A stretch of DNA of 64,000 bases from Apostichopus japonicus. Its lineage: Eukaryota; Echinodermata; Holothuroidea; Aspidochirotida; Stichopodidae. A program made the position numbers and the translations under genes. The first letter of the stretch is position 1, and each line of letters begins with the position of its first letter. The notes under the pieces are model-generated. The model was not told the origin of the DNA, made no database searches, and saw nothing but the letters and a program-made list of their open reading frames with translations. The stretch is from contig NC_092562.1 in assembly GCF_037975245.1 (NCBI RefSeq), positions 25,419,054-25,483,053 of the forward strand. The letters are read 5' to 3'. Positions 11,286 through 23,894 of this stretch are shown here, piece after piece.

Positions 11286-11680
11286 TCCTAAGACCATAGT
11301 ATGCCATAGGCAACTTCTTCAGTATAAGCGTGTATAGTTAAGGAAGTGAAGGAGCATTGAGAAATCTCAGTTCACAGATATAGATATATGGCGAGAGGTT
11401 GATTCGGGGGCTTTGGAAGTGGTGAAGAAGTCCGAATTTCGATATAGCCTACCTATTACTAGTAGTAGTAGGCCTAGTACTAGTAGTAGTACTAGACGTA
11501 ACTAGATGTCTGGAATGTAACTGTGTTAGACCTACTTAGACCTGCAAACTGTACTGTCGGTTTCACAGCCATTCACTCTTTTATTTAAATAACATATAGC
11601 ACTGTATGCAAGCAGAATCGTAATTGAAATGGTTGTTCAATAATGAGCAGAAAATGGTGTCTCCCTCCTCACCCCCCCCC
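11286..11680. other. Intergenic; short CTAGTAGTAG palindromic stretch
   Basis: No open frame of note. At 11455-11505 short CTAGTA/TAGTAG motifs alternate in both orientations around AGGCCTAG. A C-rich run ends the segment. Confidence 0.5.
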
Positions 11681-12042
11681 CTGCCCCTCCCTCTCAAAAC
11701 CTCACCTTGGATGTGAATGACTTTTCAAGTGTAAGGATATTACATGATATTCATCATTGTACAATGGAACTGTGATAGGGTCCATGTTCAATGTTAACAC
11801 AAAAAACATGATTATGTCTCTAAGGAGGGTGATTTATGTGAAACATTTCCAATTTTCCCCCCTGCCCCTCCCTCTCAAAACCTCACCTTGGATGTGAATG
11901 ACTTTTCAAGTGTAAGGATATTACATGATATTCATCATTGTACAATGGAACTGTGATAGGGTCCATGTTCAATGTTAACACAAAAAACATGATTATGTCT
12001 CTAAGGAGGGTGATTTATGTAAAACATTTCCAATTTTCCCCT
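11681..12042. repeat. 181-bp perfect-period tandem duplication
   Basis: CTGCCCCTCCCTCTCAAAAC starts at 11681 and again at 11862. The two 181-base copies are almost identical (one visible difference near 11840 against 12021), which indicates a recent duplication. Neither copy encodes a protein I recognise. Confidence 0.9.
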
Positions 12043-12382
12043 CCCTCATTCGAAGTGTTTTCGTAGAGAAGTATTGCATCTACGACAGCCCTCCTAGTGC
12101 CAAACAACGGCTAATCATTTCAGTTTGGAAACAGGCAATGCTCAGGCAAAACTCTTCTACGCACCAACATCATACAGTACACTACTGTGAACGGGAAGGG
12201 GGGGGGGGGTCAATAACCTCTCAGAATTTGGTCTGATAGGATGAAACATCACTCACGTTACGGCTCGGAAAAAATGTCTGGTTATATATCTTACATTAAT
12301 GCAAACAAATAGTACACTTGTCTCTGAATGTACGTATAACATAAAGAAACTCTATCTGTAAGCTAACAAGAGCGCCCACTGT

Positions 12383-13085
12383 TTATATGTATATGTTCTT
12401 TGGCCACATTTGCAATGCCATTTTAACCACTTGAGACATTTTAAATCGGGCAAAGATTTTAAACAATAGTGAGCCCCATCTGTGGTTTTGTACCAGAAGT
12501 TCAATGTTGACGTGGCCTCCCCTAGCTGTATAGACTCGGTATGATACCATAATGATCCATCTTCTCATTCTCCTTCTCAACCTCTCTATACATTTGATGG
12601 TCCTGAAAAAATGCATCAATGGACTCAGCTAGTCCAATTCTATCACAAACAGTATTTTTATCGATGTTTATGACGATATATTGTGGAGCGGTATTTCGCA
12701 CCAATGTAAATTTTGCCCGACTGGCTTGAAATTCTATATTTAGCTCATTAGGTTGCCAATAGCACGTTCTTTTGTTACGAACTAACAGACTAAATAACAT
12801 GGTGATATCATGAGCTGATCCCACAATTAAATATATATTTTAACACAGCCCTTCTGTATTCTATTAACTACTGTGAAAATGGGCTGTAATTTTTACCAGG
12901 CTCCCCAGTCCACCGGGCCACCGGCCAACCGGGCCAGCGGCCCACCGGGCATTGCTCAAATGCCCGTGTGGCCAGTCCGTCACTGATCACAAACAGTATT
13001 TTTCTCGATGTTTATGACGTTATATTGTGGAGCGATATTTGGCGCCAATGTAAACTTTGCCCGACTGGCATGAAATTCTATATTT
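12383..13085 (-). pseudogene. Unrecognised coding-like fragment with a second partial copy
   Basis: A minus-strand frame at 12824-12522 (100 codons) reads like real protein, with NELNIEFQASRAKFTLVRN and INIDKNTVCDRIG. The 12975-13085 stretch encodes the same segment with conservative changes (LNIEFHASRAKFTLAPN, VINIEKNTVCD), then a stop. Amino-acid similarity despite base changes suggests both descend from a coding sequence. A GC-rich stretch (12890-12975) separates them. I cannot assign a family. It may be duplicated exons of a pseudogene or part of a transposon. Confidence 0.4.
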
Positions 13086-13089
13086 AGAT

Positions 13090-14505
13090 AATACAGACAA
13101 AGCTTTATTTTCAGTGTCATTTCGATTGCCTCAGACCTCTGGTTACTTCCTTATCTTTTTTCCTGTTACATTTTTGTTTTCTTTCTTAACATGCCGCCTT
13201 TTATTCAAGTAGAAAGAAAAGATATGAAACTTAAAAGTAAGAAAAAGTGTCAAGCTGTAAATACGCCGCAAATTATTATGTCTTTGCATGTTGCATTTTT
13301 GACTTATAAACGTAAACGCGTTAGAATATACGTCACATCCACTTGGAGTTAAAAGACGTTAAAAGACGTTGTTTTATTTACAAAACGTGCCTTTGCATTT
13401 ATCTCACGAGGTAATTCAAGTTCAATTTCACAGCTCTTTCCAGTGCGCTTGTCTTAGAAGGTATTCTTATAAAGCGCCCTTACACGGAGAGCAAATTACT
13501 CTGACCTAACACACGGCTATCACATGAGAGCATCGGTCTACCATAATATGCAATCGGAGGTTCAACTGCCTGGACCTTTTCATTTAGACACCATAGTTAA
13601 TCAGGCTAACCCTAATGGTAAATCTAGGGTTAGTGTTAACTTCCAGCGCCGCCATAATTGTTTGGAAAATTTTTATCGAAGTAGAAAAACTTTCCGCTCA
13701 ATGCCGCACATAGAAATTGTAAATCCAACCAAGATTTTGACTCTCTTAACACTTTAATTTTTTGGACATGCCATTCTCCTGCAATCCTTGACGTTATCAC
13801 AGTCGTTTAAAAGGTGAGGAACATTTCCATAAAAACTATTAGTTCTGCAGGTTTCTGCAAGTTTCTTTCGATATTTAGCCTCAGTTTGAAAATATGGCCA
13901 CTTTAGCATTTTAACCCTCTTTAACCTCTAAACCAAAAGTGGTATGAGCTACCGTCTCGAATATGTTTGGGAACTAGTGACCAACTAAGCCATCAAATTA
14001 AAAGATAAGATCGGACTCCATCCCCCCACCCCCCTCACCCCTTCAAAGACCCCTCCCATACTCTAACCGAGTACCGATAAAACAGGTGTATTGGTTTATT
14101 TAGGCTACAAAATTAGAGAATTATTGTGTATTGCTGACCAGGTGAAGGTTTTTATTGAGGAGTCGGATATGACGAGGGGAGTTAATACATAAAACGATAT
14201 AACAAACAGACTACAACAAACATTCTAAGTGCTCGAATGGAATGTATGAAGTACCGTAGCACGGTTAATAAATGAGTTGCTGTAAACTTACGTACGGTAT
14301 TTTGTGGGGATTCTTAGATTTCTGCTCGATTTTTGCAGGAGCCTTTTTAGTACAGTTTATGGGGTTATTCTGATCATTGTAAATCTTATTAGCCATCTTG
14401 TAAACTAAGGTCTTACAGCAGCATTTACTTTTTCTCACAGTATATTGTATTCTAAATAAATATAGCTGATGTGTATTTAAGAAACTTCATTCTTCTTTCT
14501 TTGCT
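13090..14505. other. No feature recognised
   Basis: AT-rich sequence with a short GTTAAAAGAC duplication near 13350-13370 and a C-rich run near 14020-14055. The open frame at 13524-13757 has no recognisable motif. Confidence 0.5.
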
Positions 14506-15430
14506 TTTGTTTTGTGCAATATAAAATGGTACCAGACAGGCACTGTATACATCACATGTTCCAGGTTGTATAATAGTATTGAAAACATTTTCTTTAGCAT
14601 TTTGGTTAAAGAAAGACACAACGTAAGCCACACTAGATACTATATAATATACTTTTTAATACCTTAATGCTTTGCAAGAAAAGGTCAAACTGTCGTCGCT
14701 GTATACTCCCAGTACTCAGTTTAGGTCTAGCCACACCAGCTGTAGCCACATCTGATCCCTCAATATTAATACGTTGCGACCTTGATAGAATGAGACCTTC
14801 ATGTTTTATTGTTTATTTTCAAAAACGAATTTCCTTTCTTTTTTGGGGGGAGAGGGGGGGCGGTTACGCAATAAAGTCTTGCGGTCACATGTTGGAACTA
14901 TGTCATATACAGAACACTGCAAATTTCATTGGTCAGTTTCAACAGAGCTCTTATGAATTGCGCATGATACGGCAGTATCATCGGCACATTCTGTAACAGA
15001 AATGTGTGAGTTTGACCTAATTTCATCAGTACCTATAGCAAATAATTTAGCATATAATGGACCCCACCCCCACCTCAAGGCATAAAAACCTTTATTTCCA
15101 ATATTTCAGATAACCCTTTATGCAACCTTACTTGTCTGGGCTATCCTTGAAGAAACTGTGTCAGCCAATAAGTAAGCCATGTTTCTTTGATAAATCGTAA
15201 AAGATCCTTCATTAATTGATTTAGCAAGACAGTATTAAACGCACTTGAAAAGTCAAGAAAAAGACCCTTTGTTATAATTCTTTCCTTACAATCTTAATGA
15301 GACACAATATCATGGATTAATCAAACGTTTGATATGTATATGGATTCTTCGAGTGGCTTGCAACGTCCGTTCTGGAACAGCAAGTGCCGTCTACTTTTTT
15401 TTATGTCAAGCAACCTTTATGGGTTAATAA
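14506..15430 (-). mobile_element. Degraded LINE RT fragment, same family as 22335-23790
   Basis: Several minus-strand patches match the better-preserved LINE at 22-24 kb. 15270-15160 reads as the FLDFSSAFNTVL...WLT...FL block with frameshifts. 14790-14690 corresponds to the GLIQTKSENIVIED region. 14525-14570 matches the segment at 22835-22862. Stops and frameshifts are frequent, so this is an older copy of the same family. Confidence 0.6.
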
Positions 15431-15699
15431 TCCCATTGTATTCGTATTCGTCGTGATGCAAAAATGCATGGACCTTAGACAAATTGTGTGACTGTGTGGT
15501 TGTAATGATGACTAAAGTATTCGTCAGTATGTAAAAACGAGAGTGGGTCTTAGGTGGACCTTCGTCAAAAATGAGTAAGAAAAAACGATAAAAATAGCCA
15601 GTTTTAACACTTCTTACCCGGCTCAACCGATTCTTCACCCTCGAAATAGGTAAGAACAATATTTAACTCAATTTCGCCAAAAGTGCACGCGAAAACGGG

Positions 15700-17525
15700 G
15701 ACGAAATGTAACAGTAAGGTAGATGATAAGCAGAGGTTAAGTCAAGAGTCACAAAGTTCATTAATTGAATGAGAAAAACAAGTCCTTAATGCCATGCATT
15801 TTCTACGAGCAGTGCTAGTAGATATTCGCTTCGAAACAATGTGCTTTTAAACGTTAAGAATGAATTTCATTTATAGAAGAAATTAAAGCAGTCAGGCTTA
15901 ACATTGTTTTGTTTACAATTGAAGATAAAAATATTTGATATGAAGGATAACAAAATTCAATGGGTCGTAACCTGTTACCAGTTTACCGAAGACATTTGGT
16001 TTTGTTGAGCAGATAAACTGTCTACCAAAACATTTCTGTACGCAATCTAAAAGGAAATTAGACGTCACATGACAGGATCAGAATAAATGTTCAATAGTTT
16101 CCTCTTCAATATTGCAAAATGTACAGACCGGGGAAGCCGTTTTTTTTTCATTAAATTAAGAAGCCGATTGGTTCCTAAGATGTGGTGTAAAAACCTGAAT
16201 TGGAAATATTGTACTTTTGCTTCAGAAAGCGTACGGGAAGGCACCTTAAATATAACTAACACATCGTCCTGAGAGAAGTCAAAAGTAACGCTCCATTTAG
16301 AGCAGGCTTTTGACGAGAGTGAAATACAGTCTATAAGGGATGTGACAGTTTAGAATTGCTTGACATTAGATTGACTCAAAACTGACGGAATCGTTCCAGC
16401 TTCTATGAATTGCAGAAATGAGCCCATGAACACAGGAAAAATTACCAGTGTAGAGTGTTTTGATCCATCGTCGAAAACTGGTCCCAAAGTTGAAATAAAT
16501 AAGAGTGTGGTCAAAAAAATCCCAATCGATACAATCAACAGCTTTTTCAAAATCAATTAAGAACAAAAGACCGGAATGTTATTTGTGGTAGTGTGATCGA
16601 TTAGGTCCAGCACAAAACGATGTTTTCCCAGTCTGGTTATCCCAACAGTATTGTCGAAGACCCGTTTTAACCGGTTAGCTAATGCTTTTGCTCCTATCTT
16701 GTAGTCAGTGTAAATGAGACTAATAGGTCTATAGTTAGCTATAACATTATGGTCCTTATCCGGTTTAGGAATTAAAGTAATGACCCCTCTATATTGCTCA
16801 CATGATAATTAATGATGATCAAAACCAAAATTCAAGGAATCGACAGCAAGCTGACCAGGAAGAGACCAAAAATGTCTATAAAACTAAGCAGAGAGACCAT
16901 CGCTAGCGGGAGATTTACCGTTAGCCATTGAGCGTAAGGCTCTATGACATTCATCTAAAGTAACAGGCCCGTCGCATGAACTGGGGTCCGATTCCTCAGA
17001 GTGAAAGTCAGGCAAATCTCTAATAAAATATGAAGGATAACATTTTGAATTAGAGTATAAAGTACTATTAAAACAAACGTATTTCACGAAGAATTTCTCC
17101 ACTGTTTGTGGTGACATTTTCCGTTCATATTTAAGCTAAAAATGCAGTTATTTGCCTTGTTGCGCCTTTCTAAATTCAGAAAATATTTAATGCTTTTTTC
17201 ACCAGCCGCAACCCAACGAGCTCTCGACCGAACAACAATGCCATGAAGCCTGTCATGATACAAACCTTTTAATTTATTACGGGCAGTATCTAAACTTTGA
17301 CGACTGGCATCGGAGTGGTTTTCATACAACTCTTTTTCCAGATTGGAGGTACTGCGTAATATGTTTGATTTCGCTTTTATGTACGTTTAGGTTTTTGTTT
17401 GGCAAATTAATAGTTTTAGAGCAAATGGCATATTTGAGATTCTCCGAAATTGCGGAAGGGTTTAGAGAAAGTGTGTTGCGAGTATTAGTAGCAACAAGAT
17501 TTTGGATGAGGTCGTTATAAGCAGA
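15700..17525 (-). mobile_element. L1/Tx1-like LINE ORF2 remnant with internal deletion
   Basis: Minus-strand patches give, in order: the pre-RT linker (ARWVAAGEKSIKYFLNLERR near 17200), VTLDECHRALRSMANGKSP...DGL (near 16920), the RT start (about 16800-16570, with IPKPDKDHNVIANYRPIS-like residues), FLIDFEKAVDCIDWDFFDH (near 16540), and the C-terminal tail with LSEAKVQYFQFRFLHHILGTN (near 16200) and a degraded Cys/His knuckle. The RT YxDD motif is missing between about 16370 and 16300, so an internal deletion has removed the catalytic core. The 5' end stops at a (TTA)n tract. Confidence 0.72.
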
Positions 17526-17600
17526 ATCATTATTATTATCATTAAAATATTATTATTACTATCATTATTAATACTACTACTATTATCATTATAACTATTT
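17526..17600. repeat. (TTA)n/(ATT)n microsatellite
   Basis: A TTA/ATC-type trinucleotide run abuts the truncated 5' end of the L1/Tx1-like LINE. Confidence 0.85.
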
Positions 17601-20600
17601 GGTTAATATGAATGTCTCTTCTACGCTTCCTTGTATCCTACCCACATCATTGCAACCGACCACACATATTTCACAGTACAGTTAATGTGGATGAAGCCTC
17701 GTCTGATATACTATGAACGGTACTATTCCCCAAGTTAGCGCAGTCCTTATTGATTTGATAGTTTGTTCTATTTCCGCCTTCATGATTTTCCTCAATTCAG
17801 GAATAAATTACTGTTGAAGTAAAGATGAGACGATTCACGGAAATAATACAACAACAAACAAGAGCAGTGACGCAGCAGAAACTCAGCTTAGCTTTTATTT
17901 TAGAAGTTTGTTTTGATTGGCAATATATTTCTGAGCAGTTTATCCATTCATTTGTGCGAAAACAATAAGACATACGCGGGACAACGGTGTCATTTCCTCC
18001 CCTAGAATCTTCATTTTGCTCCTTCTTAGTAGCCATAGTTTTGTTAACAATGTTAGAAAGTTGTAAACATTAGCTTTCAAAACTAAAACATAAAGGTAAA
18101 TTAGTTTTTTATCTTTATTAAAATAAACAATGATAAAAGTTTGAGGTAAATTTGAAGAGTCAAAAGGCTGTGTTTTTTAATACTTGACATGCAGAGCTGC
18201 CATTGTAGTATCTTTAAACCATCATGAAAACTGTATTGATGGTTGATGGATGACATCTTTGTAACACAATTTTGCTGACAATGTTATCCGTAAGATATCT
18301 TGAAAAAGTTGTGTTTATATGAATTCTGCAGATACTGTTCACCCTTGATGAGTTTTGAGCTCACAAACATTAGTATGTTTATACTCTTATACTCAAACTG
18401 ACACCTTATCATGGAAGTAGGATACTTGTTAATGTTACATTTCTCACACCTCCCCCCTCCCATCCCTCCCCCTCTCACTCTCCTTCACTATTATAGCTAT
18501 TCCTCATCCTCATTCTTCTCTAAAGATTGACTCATTTATAAGTGTATGGCCAAGAAAAGAAAGTTCAACTGTATGGAACTGATTTTGTTTTCGTTTTACT
18601 ACATCAATCTTGTATATGTTAAGTGTAAATCCACCTTGATTTCGGTTCTGATTTGAGAGGTGGCATACTCTATACATACAGTCTATTCAATCCACCCTAG
18701 TGTTTTCTTCAGGGAAAGTACTTACACAAAGAAAAACAGGAGATTATGTTAACATTTAAAATTTCTATATGCTATGCTTATTGTGCTTGGATGTCAGAGT
18801 ACACGAATGGAAGTACACGTGGTGCAATAATTGGGGCAATTGGGGCAATTACAGACCACTCCATGCCTCCTTACTACTGCGTGAAGAAGTATGTTTTACA
18901 AGTGAAGAAAACGTCAGGCCGTCATAGCAAAAATATTCGTTGTCATGATTCGCAAAAATTGAAGGGGTGCGAATTGCCAACTTATCAGCTATCCTGTGAA
19001 GGGTAGGGTTAAGCTAGTGAGAACTTTAACAAGGACGTATAGATACCATATTATACGTTGAAGATTTAGTGTTTAAGCCGATGCATCTATATTTTGGATT
19101 ATGCTACCTGAAACCGACATGGTATTGATCGTTTGAGACAGACGGGGTGGAGTGGGGTGGGGGAAGACTTAAAGAGAAGGGGCGTATCACACCTGCCCCT
19201 GGTTGCTTCCCTATAGCTGCATGTGCATGACGACTGCACTATCGTATCTGACGGTGTCTCTTTTAAGCATTGTAAAGTGTTCTCCCCTTGTAATTTTTTC
19301 CTTCTCTTTATCGACCGTTGCCATCGCTATTTATTATCGCATCAAATTTACAATTGCCAGATTTTGCTGATTAATTTAACCGAGTCTTTCCGGGTAGGGT
19401 AGTAAGAGGTGCTCCTTCCGATAGTCTCTCTTACCATGCTAACATCTGCATAATGTAGTCGTCCACAGATCGGATATACTTTTCAATTATCAAAGTAAAG
19501 TTCATACGGCATTTTGTATTTGGTACTTCTATGTTTTTATTGGGCAATGAACTTGATAAGAAAAGTTATAACGATAACAATGATGATATCTATTAAAGAT
19601 GACATTACGACAAATTAAATGAAAATAAAAGATAGAAACCCGCAGAACCATCTATGCTAATGGACATACTTTTGACTTCTGGGGAAAAAAATCGACTATG
19701 TTGAGACAGAATATATGAGGTTAAATAACTGTTATGACAGCATAAATTGATCTTTTATGACAGATTAAATCAATTTTTACGACATACTGTGTTATAACAA
19801 AAATATTGAACTATTTGTTTCGTGAAAAGCAGTAATCTGTTATGACAAAATGAAACCAGATAGCCAGTTAGCTTTGTAATTCCTTGCCATACGCTTTGCT
19901 CAAAATGTCCACATCACTATCAGACTAATGTAGAGCAAGTGAGTTAAATTTGTCCAAGAATTAAAGTGAGAACCAGAAAAGATCAGAGATTTCTAGCCCT
20001 GGTATGCTTCACTCACTTGTGGGCATCGACCAATTAATTCACTGGTAAGGATTTAACAGTATAGAATTTTTAATCCAAAATGTTTCAATATCCAGAAAGA
20101 ACAGTATTGTTAAGTGAAATATATATACATAGATGTATACATACATAGACATCTATTTAACTATGTACATAGATATATAAAAGGAAACTGTCTTTTACCA
20201 GTTGTGAGATAGAAAATCATTTCTGACAACAACCATCCCTTTAATAATTGTTATTACTGAACGAGAGTTATATAAAACATTCTTTATACACTGTGAAATA
20301 TTTTCACAACCTATTGCCGAAGCAAAAGTCATCTAGTATAAATCAAAGAGAATTGGCAAATTTTGAGACCATTTGAGATAAACCTGTTCTCCTCGTTAAG
20401 CTCGGAGGATGAAAACTGATAAGGGCCTGCCTGAGTGTGCTTTAAAGCAAGACAATCAACTCTCTGAAGCAAGGTTCATTCCCTGCATGACTGTATGTTT
20501 TGTTGAAGACTGATAGAGCCCCTTCAAAAAACTAAACTGAACAGAATTGACCAAACTATGTTCACCAGAAGAAAATCATAGCATTGGAGCATTCGCAGAT

Positions 20601-20980
20601 TAATTGCAGCTTTAATTTGAAAGTTATCGTGCTTGAAAGGTTTTCAGCCTTTGGCACCTGTTGAACTCATTTGATCTTTGACCTCAAACAATTTTAATAT
20701 GGTTCTAGCACTTACCAAGCTGGATCTGCATACCATGTATGAATGCATGTGCATGTAGTAAAACTTTCCCAGGAAAAGGAATAAGATCAAAAGATGCAGT
20801 AAAACTTTCCCAGGCTATTAAATCAAGATAAGCTACTCAGATGACACTTATACGTATGGCTCATTAGGTTTTCAATTCACACTTAAAGATTCTCAGGAGT
20901 ATAATTACAATGACTATATACATAATGGGTGTAAATAAATTTGTGTGAGAATTCTACTTTCTCACCATCCTGATATCACT
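17601..20980. other. 3.4 kb without an assignable gene
   Basis: Open frames are short. The best is minus-strand 18036-17797, starting MATKKEQNEDSRGGNDTVVP; a GTATGT after about 20 codons could make it a first exon, but nothing supports this. A GGGGCAATT motif is doubled at 18831-18850. A 43-base direct repeat containing GTAAAACTTTCCCAGG lies at 20758-20815. Confidence 0.45.
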
Positions 20981-20981
<1 letters not shown>

Positions 20982-21021
<40 letters not shown>

Positions 21022-21084
21022 ACCGGGATTCGAACCCGGGGCTTTCCGCTTTGTACGCGGACACCCTAACCAACTAGGCCATGG

Positions 21085-21112
<28 letters not shown>
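20982..21112. repeat. (TA)n microsatellite interrupted by a tRNA-like sequence
   Basis: A TA run (about 20982-21019) and a second TA run (about 21085-21112) flank a 65-base tRNA-like core. Because TA repeats are self-complementary, the two runs extend the acceptor stem of the fold. Confidence 0.9.
21016..21088 (-). tRNA. tRNA-like sequence, nominal anticodon ACA; probably a pseudo-tRNA
   Basis: On the minus strand it folds as a cloverleaf. The acceptor is ATATCCA/TGGATAT (7 bp). The D arm is GCCT...GGGT with an AGTTGGTTA loop. The anticodon stem is TCCGC/GCGGA with loop GTACAAA. The variable segment is AAGCC. The T arm is CCGGG/CCCGG with loop TTCGAAT, so box B (GGTTCGAATCC) is perfect. The anticodon would be ACA (Cys UGU), which is essentially unused in eukaryotes, and position 32 is G. 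The acceptor stem is built from the flanking TA repeats. I therefore read it as a tRNA-derived or tRNA-mimicking repeat rather than a working tRNA gene. Confidence 0.5.
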
Positions 21113-21115
<3 letters not shown>

Positions 21116-22330
21116 GAGGGACACAAAATGTTCAGTGTTGTTTAGTGTAGCCTTTTGCCTGTTTTTGCTGCTTGAGAATCAATATTTTTATTGCTATTGG
21201 ATTAAAAGTTAATATTATTTAGAGAAACAAGGATAAGAATATTAAACCAACAGCTATGTTCACCAAAACGTTAGCAGTTTCAGTGGTTAATAAAAATGTA
21301 AGAAAAATGAGGGAAAAAAGTAAGAAATTTATTAAAAGAACAAGTTTAAACAGAACACTCTTCATCATTTAACACTATCTAACTGCATTATTAGCAACTG
21401 TTTTGGGAGGGGGGGGGGGGGAGTGGTGGCTAGTGCTCTTCGAAACAAGTCAGTAAATCACATATTTACAGTAGACAGTTCACAGGTACTGTACTGTGCC
21501 ATGTGCAGAAATTTCATTACAGTAGTATGCCAGTCACGTTTTGTCTTCCAAATACTACTAGTACTTTGCAGAAACCAATTGGTGCAGTAATTGATACTGG
21601 GCTTAAAAGTGAAATGCTGAGGTACGTAACTTCTAACTTTAATGATAAAACCATACTGTAATAATGCAGTGGTATTATAACAATTTAACAACTCTCAACA
21701 TTAATAATACAAAAACATTTTGAGACATAACCTGATACAGTTACAGTAGCTACTGTACTGCAGAAAGGTTCAGTATGCCTGAATGTACTATTTGTGGAGT
21801 AGAAACTATAGTTGATTAACTTCCTGCGATATTTATAAACTCAAACCAAAACAACAATATCATAAATATAAAAATAAAAAGCAATATTCCAATCACAACT
21901 ATGCTTTAAACATGTCTGCAAACTATTCTAGTATTTTCTTATAATCCTGATCAACAAATTTTGAGTTTGCTCTTGCTGAATGAAGTGGCTTTGGAAGCTC
22001 TTGCAAATGGAAGAAATGTCCTTGATTCTCACAGCTGAAATATTGCTCACAGTTTTGAATTGGTTGGCATCAGCAGTGTATGAATGAGAACTTCCATTCT
22101 GTACCTTCCAGCCGGTTTGCTGTGTGTGTTTTTTTTTTCTAAATCAAAATTAGCTTTCCTTTACTTCCATGACTTCACGTTCTGAGGAATTTATTAATGC
22201 TAGTCAAGCTGTTGTTCTCTTCACATAAACAGGAAGTCAAGAATTCCATTCTTAGAACACAACAAGTAGCAAGTAAACTTCCATTGGCAGGAATCTGTGC
22301 ACAATCTTGCAGTAAACAATTGTCCCTGCT
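21113..22330. other. No feature recognised; G-run at 21406-21422
   Basis: AT-rich DNA with a homopolymeric G tract followed by GAGTGG. Open frames here have no recognisable motif. Confidence 0.5.
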
Positions 22331-22334
22331 ATCG

Positions 22335-23790
22335 TTTTCGTTTCGTTTATTCCAGTATAAATTGCATAAAATACAGTTCATAAATAGGAAAATGGTGAGT
22401 ATAATAAATAAAATAAATAAAATGTTATGTGCATTCATAAAATGTATAAAAGTTAGGAAACAGTAACCTAATTAGGGAATAAAAATTGTGGAAACTATAC
22501 AAATTACATCAAATCAAGTCATTTAAAGTGTCATGTTGAATAAAAATAGATGCTCTGTATACAAACGAGTTTCTGAAAACTTGCACTCTATATGTTGGTG
22601 TCAATGCACGATTCCTGAGATTATAGCTAGTGTGTCGACACAGTGATTTCAGTTCTCCATGAAGCGGGTGATTTTCTTCTCTTTGAATATTCCCACTTAG
22701 TCTGATAAATTCACGCCTAGCTCCACCATTGACCTGATCAACCATACTCTCATAATCCAACTTGAAAATCTTAACACAATACTTCAAGAACGCTCTGATT
22801 CTTTGTTTATCACAGGCAAGTAGAAAATGAGACCAAACAGGCACAGCATATATTATATGGGGCAGAATCGATGTTACAAATACTTTATGCCTCACGTCTA
22901 ATTCGAAGAACGGAACGAGATATGTCAATGTGGATACAATATAGTAGACTCGTCGTAGTATATTTGAAATATGACCAGTGAATGTTAATTTGTTATCTAT
23001 ACGCACACCAAGATACATGGTATGAGACACACGTTCAACTTCAGAGTCCTCAATTACAATATTTTCGGATTTAGTTTGGATGAGACCTGCATGCTTGATG
23101 TTCATATTTTCAAATACCATTTCTTTGGATTTTGTTGGATTGAGGATAAGATTCTTCTGTTGACATATATCAGTAATGTCAGAAATGAATGACTTGTACA
23201 GACTATTATCTCTTTCGTGTGAGAGTTTCGAAATTTTACAAGAAATAGCAGTGTCGTCAGCGTACTTAATGGCAGAACAATTCGAATTTGACTGTATTTT
23301 CATTAGTATAAATTGTGAAGAGCAACGCCGAGAGGGGACCACATTGCGGAACACCAATTCTGATATTGGAGGTATTAGAGAGACCTTTATCAATCTTGAC
23401 TTGTCTGGACCACCCCGTTAGGAAGTTTGCAAGCCAGTGGGTTAGCCATGGTTCGATACCAAAATTCATTAGATCATTTAATAAATAATTTGGTAAAACG
23501 GTGTTAAAAGCACTTGAAAAATCAAGGAATAAAACTTTGGCAACAGTAGTGTCTTTACAGTTCAAACCTGAAACAATGTTATGGACAAGGGTTAAAATAG
23601 CGTCTGTACATGATACCCCCTTCCTGTAGGCAAACTGGCAATTGTCCCCGTACAGGCTAAGAGCTCCGGTGACATATGGTAATAAAGTATTTTGCATGCA
23701 ATTGAAACAAATGCTAGCAAGATCGATTGGCCTGTAGTCATTCACTAAATTCACTGGATATTTCAAGTTTTCCCTGAGTGACAGGGCTCC
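22335..23790 (-). mobile_element. Jockey/CR1-group LINE, 5'-truncated, one frameshift
   Basis: Two overlapping minus-strand frames form one reverse transcriptase. Frame one (23766-23266) has NDYRPIDLAS, CQFAYRKGVSC, VLFLDFSSAFNTVLP and GVPQCGPLSALLFTIYTNE. Frame two (23393-22509) continues with AIKYADDTAISC (catalytic YADD), YLGVRIDNKLTF and a thumb/C-terminal region to the stop at 22509. A frameshift near 23300 joins them. A 3' UTR with TTTATTTATT runs and an AATAAACGAAACGAAAACG tail ends near 22336. The 5' end, including the endonuclease, is lost. RT motifs are otherwise intact, so this copy is fairly young; an older relative is at 14506-15430. Confidence 0.83.
22509..23766 (-). pseudogene. 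Reverse transcriptase ORF of the truncated LINE (frameshifted)
   Basis: The RT fingers and palm are in one frame (23766 to about 23300) and the YADD palm motif plus thumb are in the next (about 23393-22509). A single indel near 23300 separates GVPQCGPLSALL from AIKYADDT. No upstream endonuclease frame is present, so the product could not act as a full ORF2. Family placement between the Jockey and CR1 groups is uncertain. Confidence 0.78.
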
Positions 23791-23894
23791 TGGTGGTCTT
23801 TAGGAGCCGCCAGAGGGCATCTGAGTCTGATGTTATCTCTTGGAAATGATCACTTCTGTTCTTTTGGATATATCGGTTGATGTTTCGCTGTGGT

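Noticed and set aside
21016-21088. Functional tRNA-Cys gene
   Set aside because: Nominal anticodon ACA is essentially unused in eukaryotes, loop position 32 is G, and the acceptor stem is made of TA repeat; listed only as tRNA-like.
23266-23421. Plus-strand frame opposite the LINE RT
   Set aside because: Antisense shadow of the reverse transcriptase containing the YADD region.
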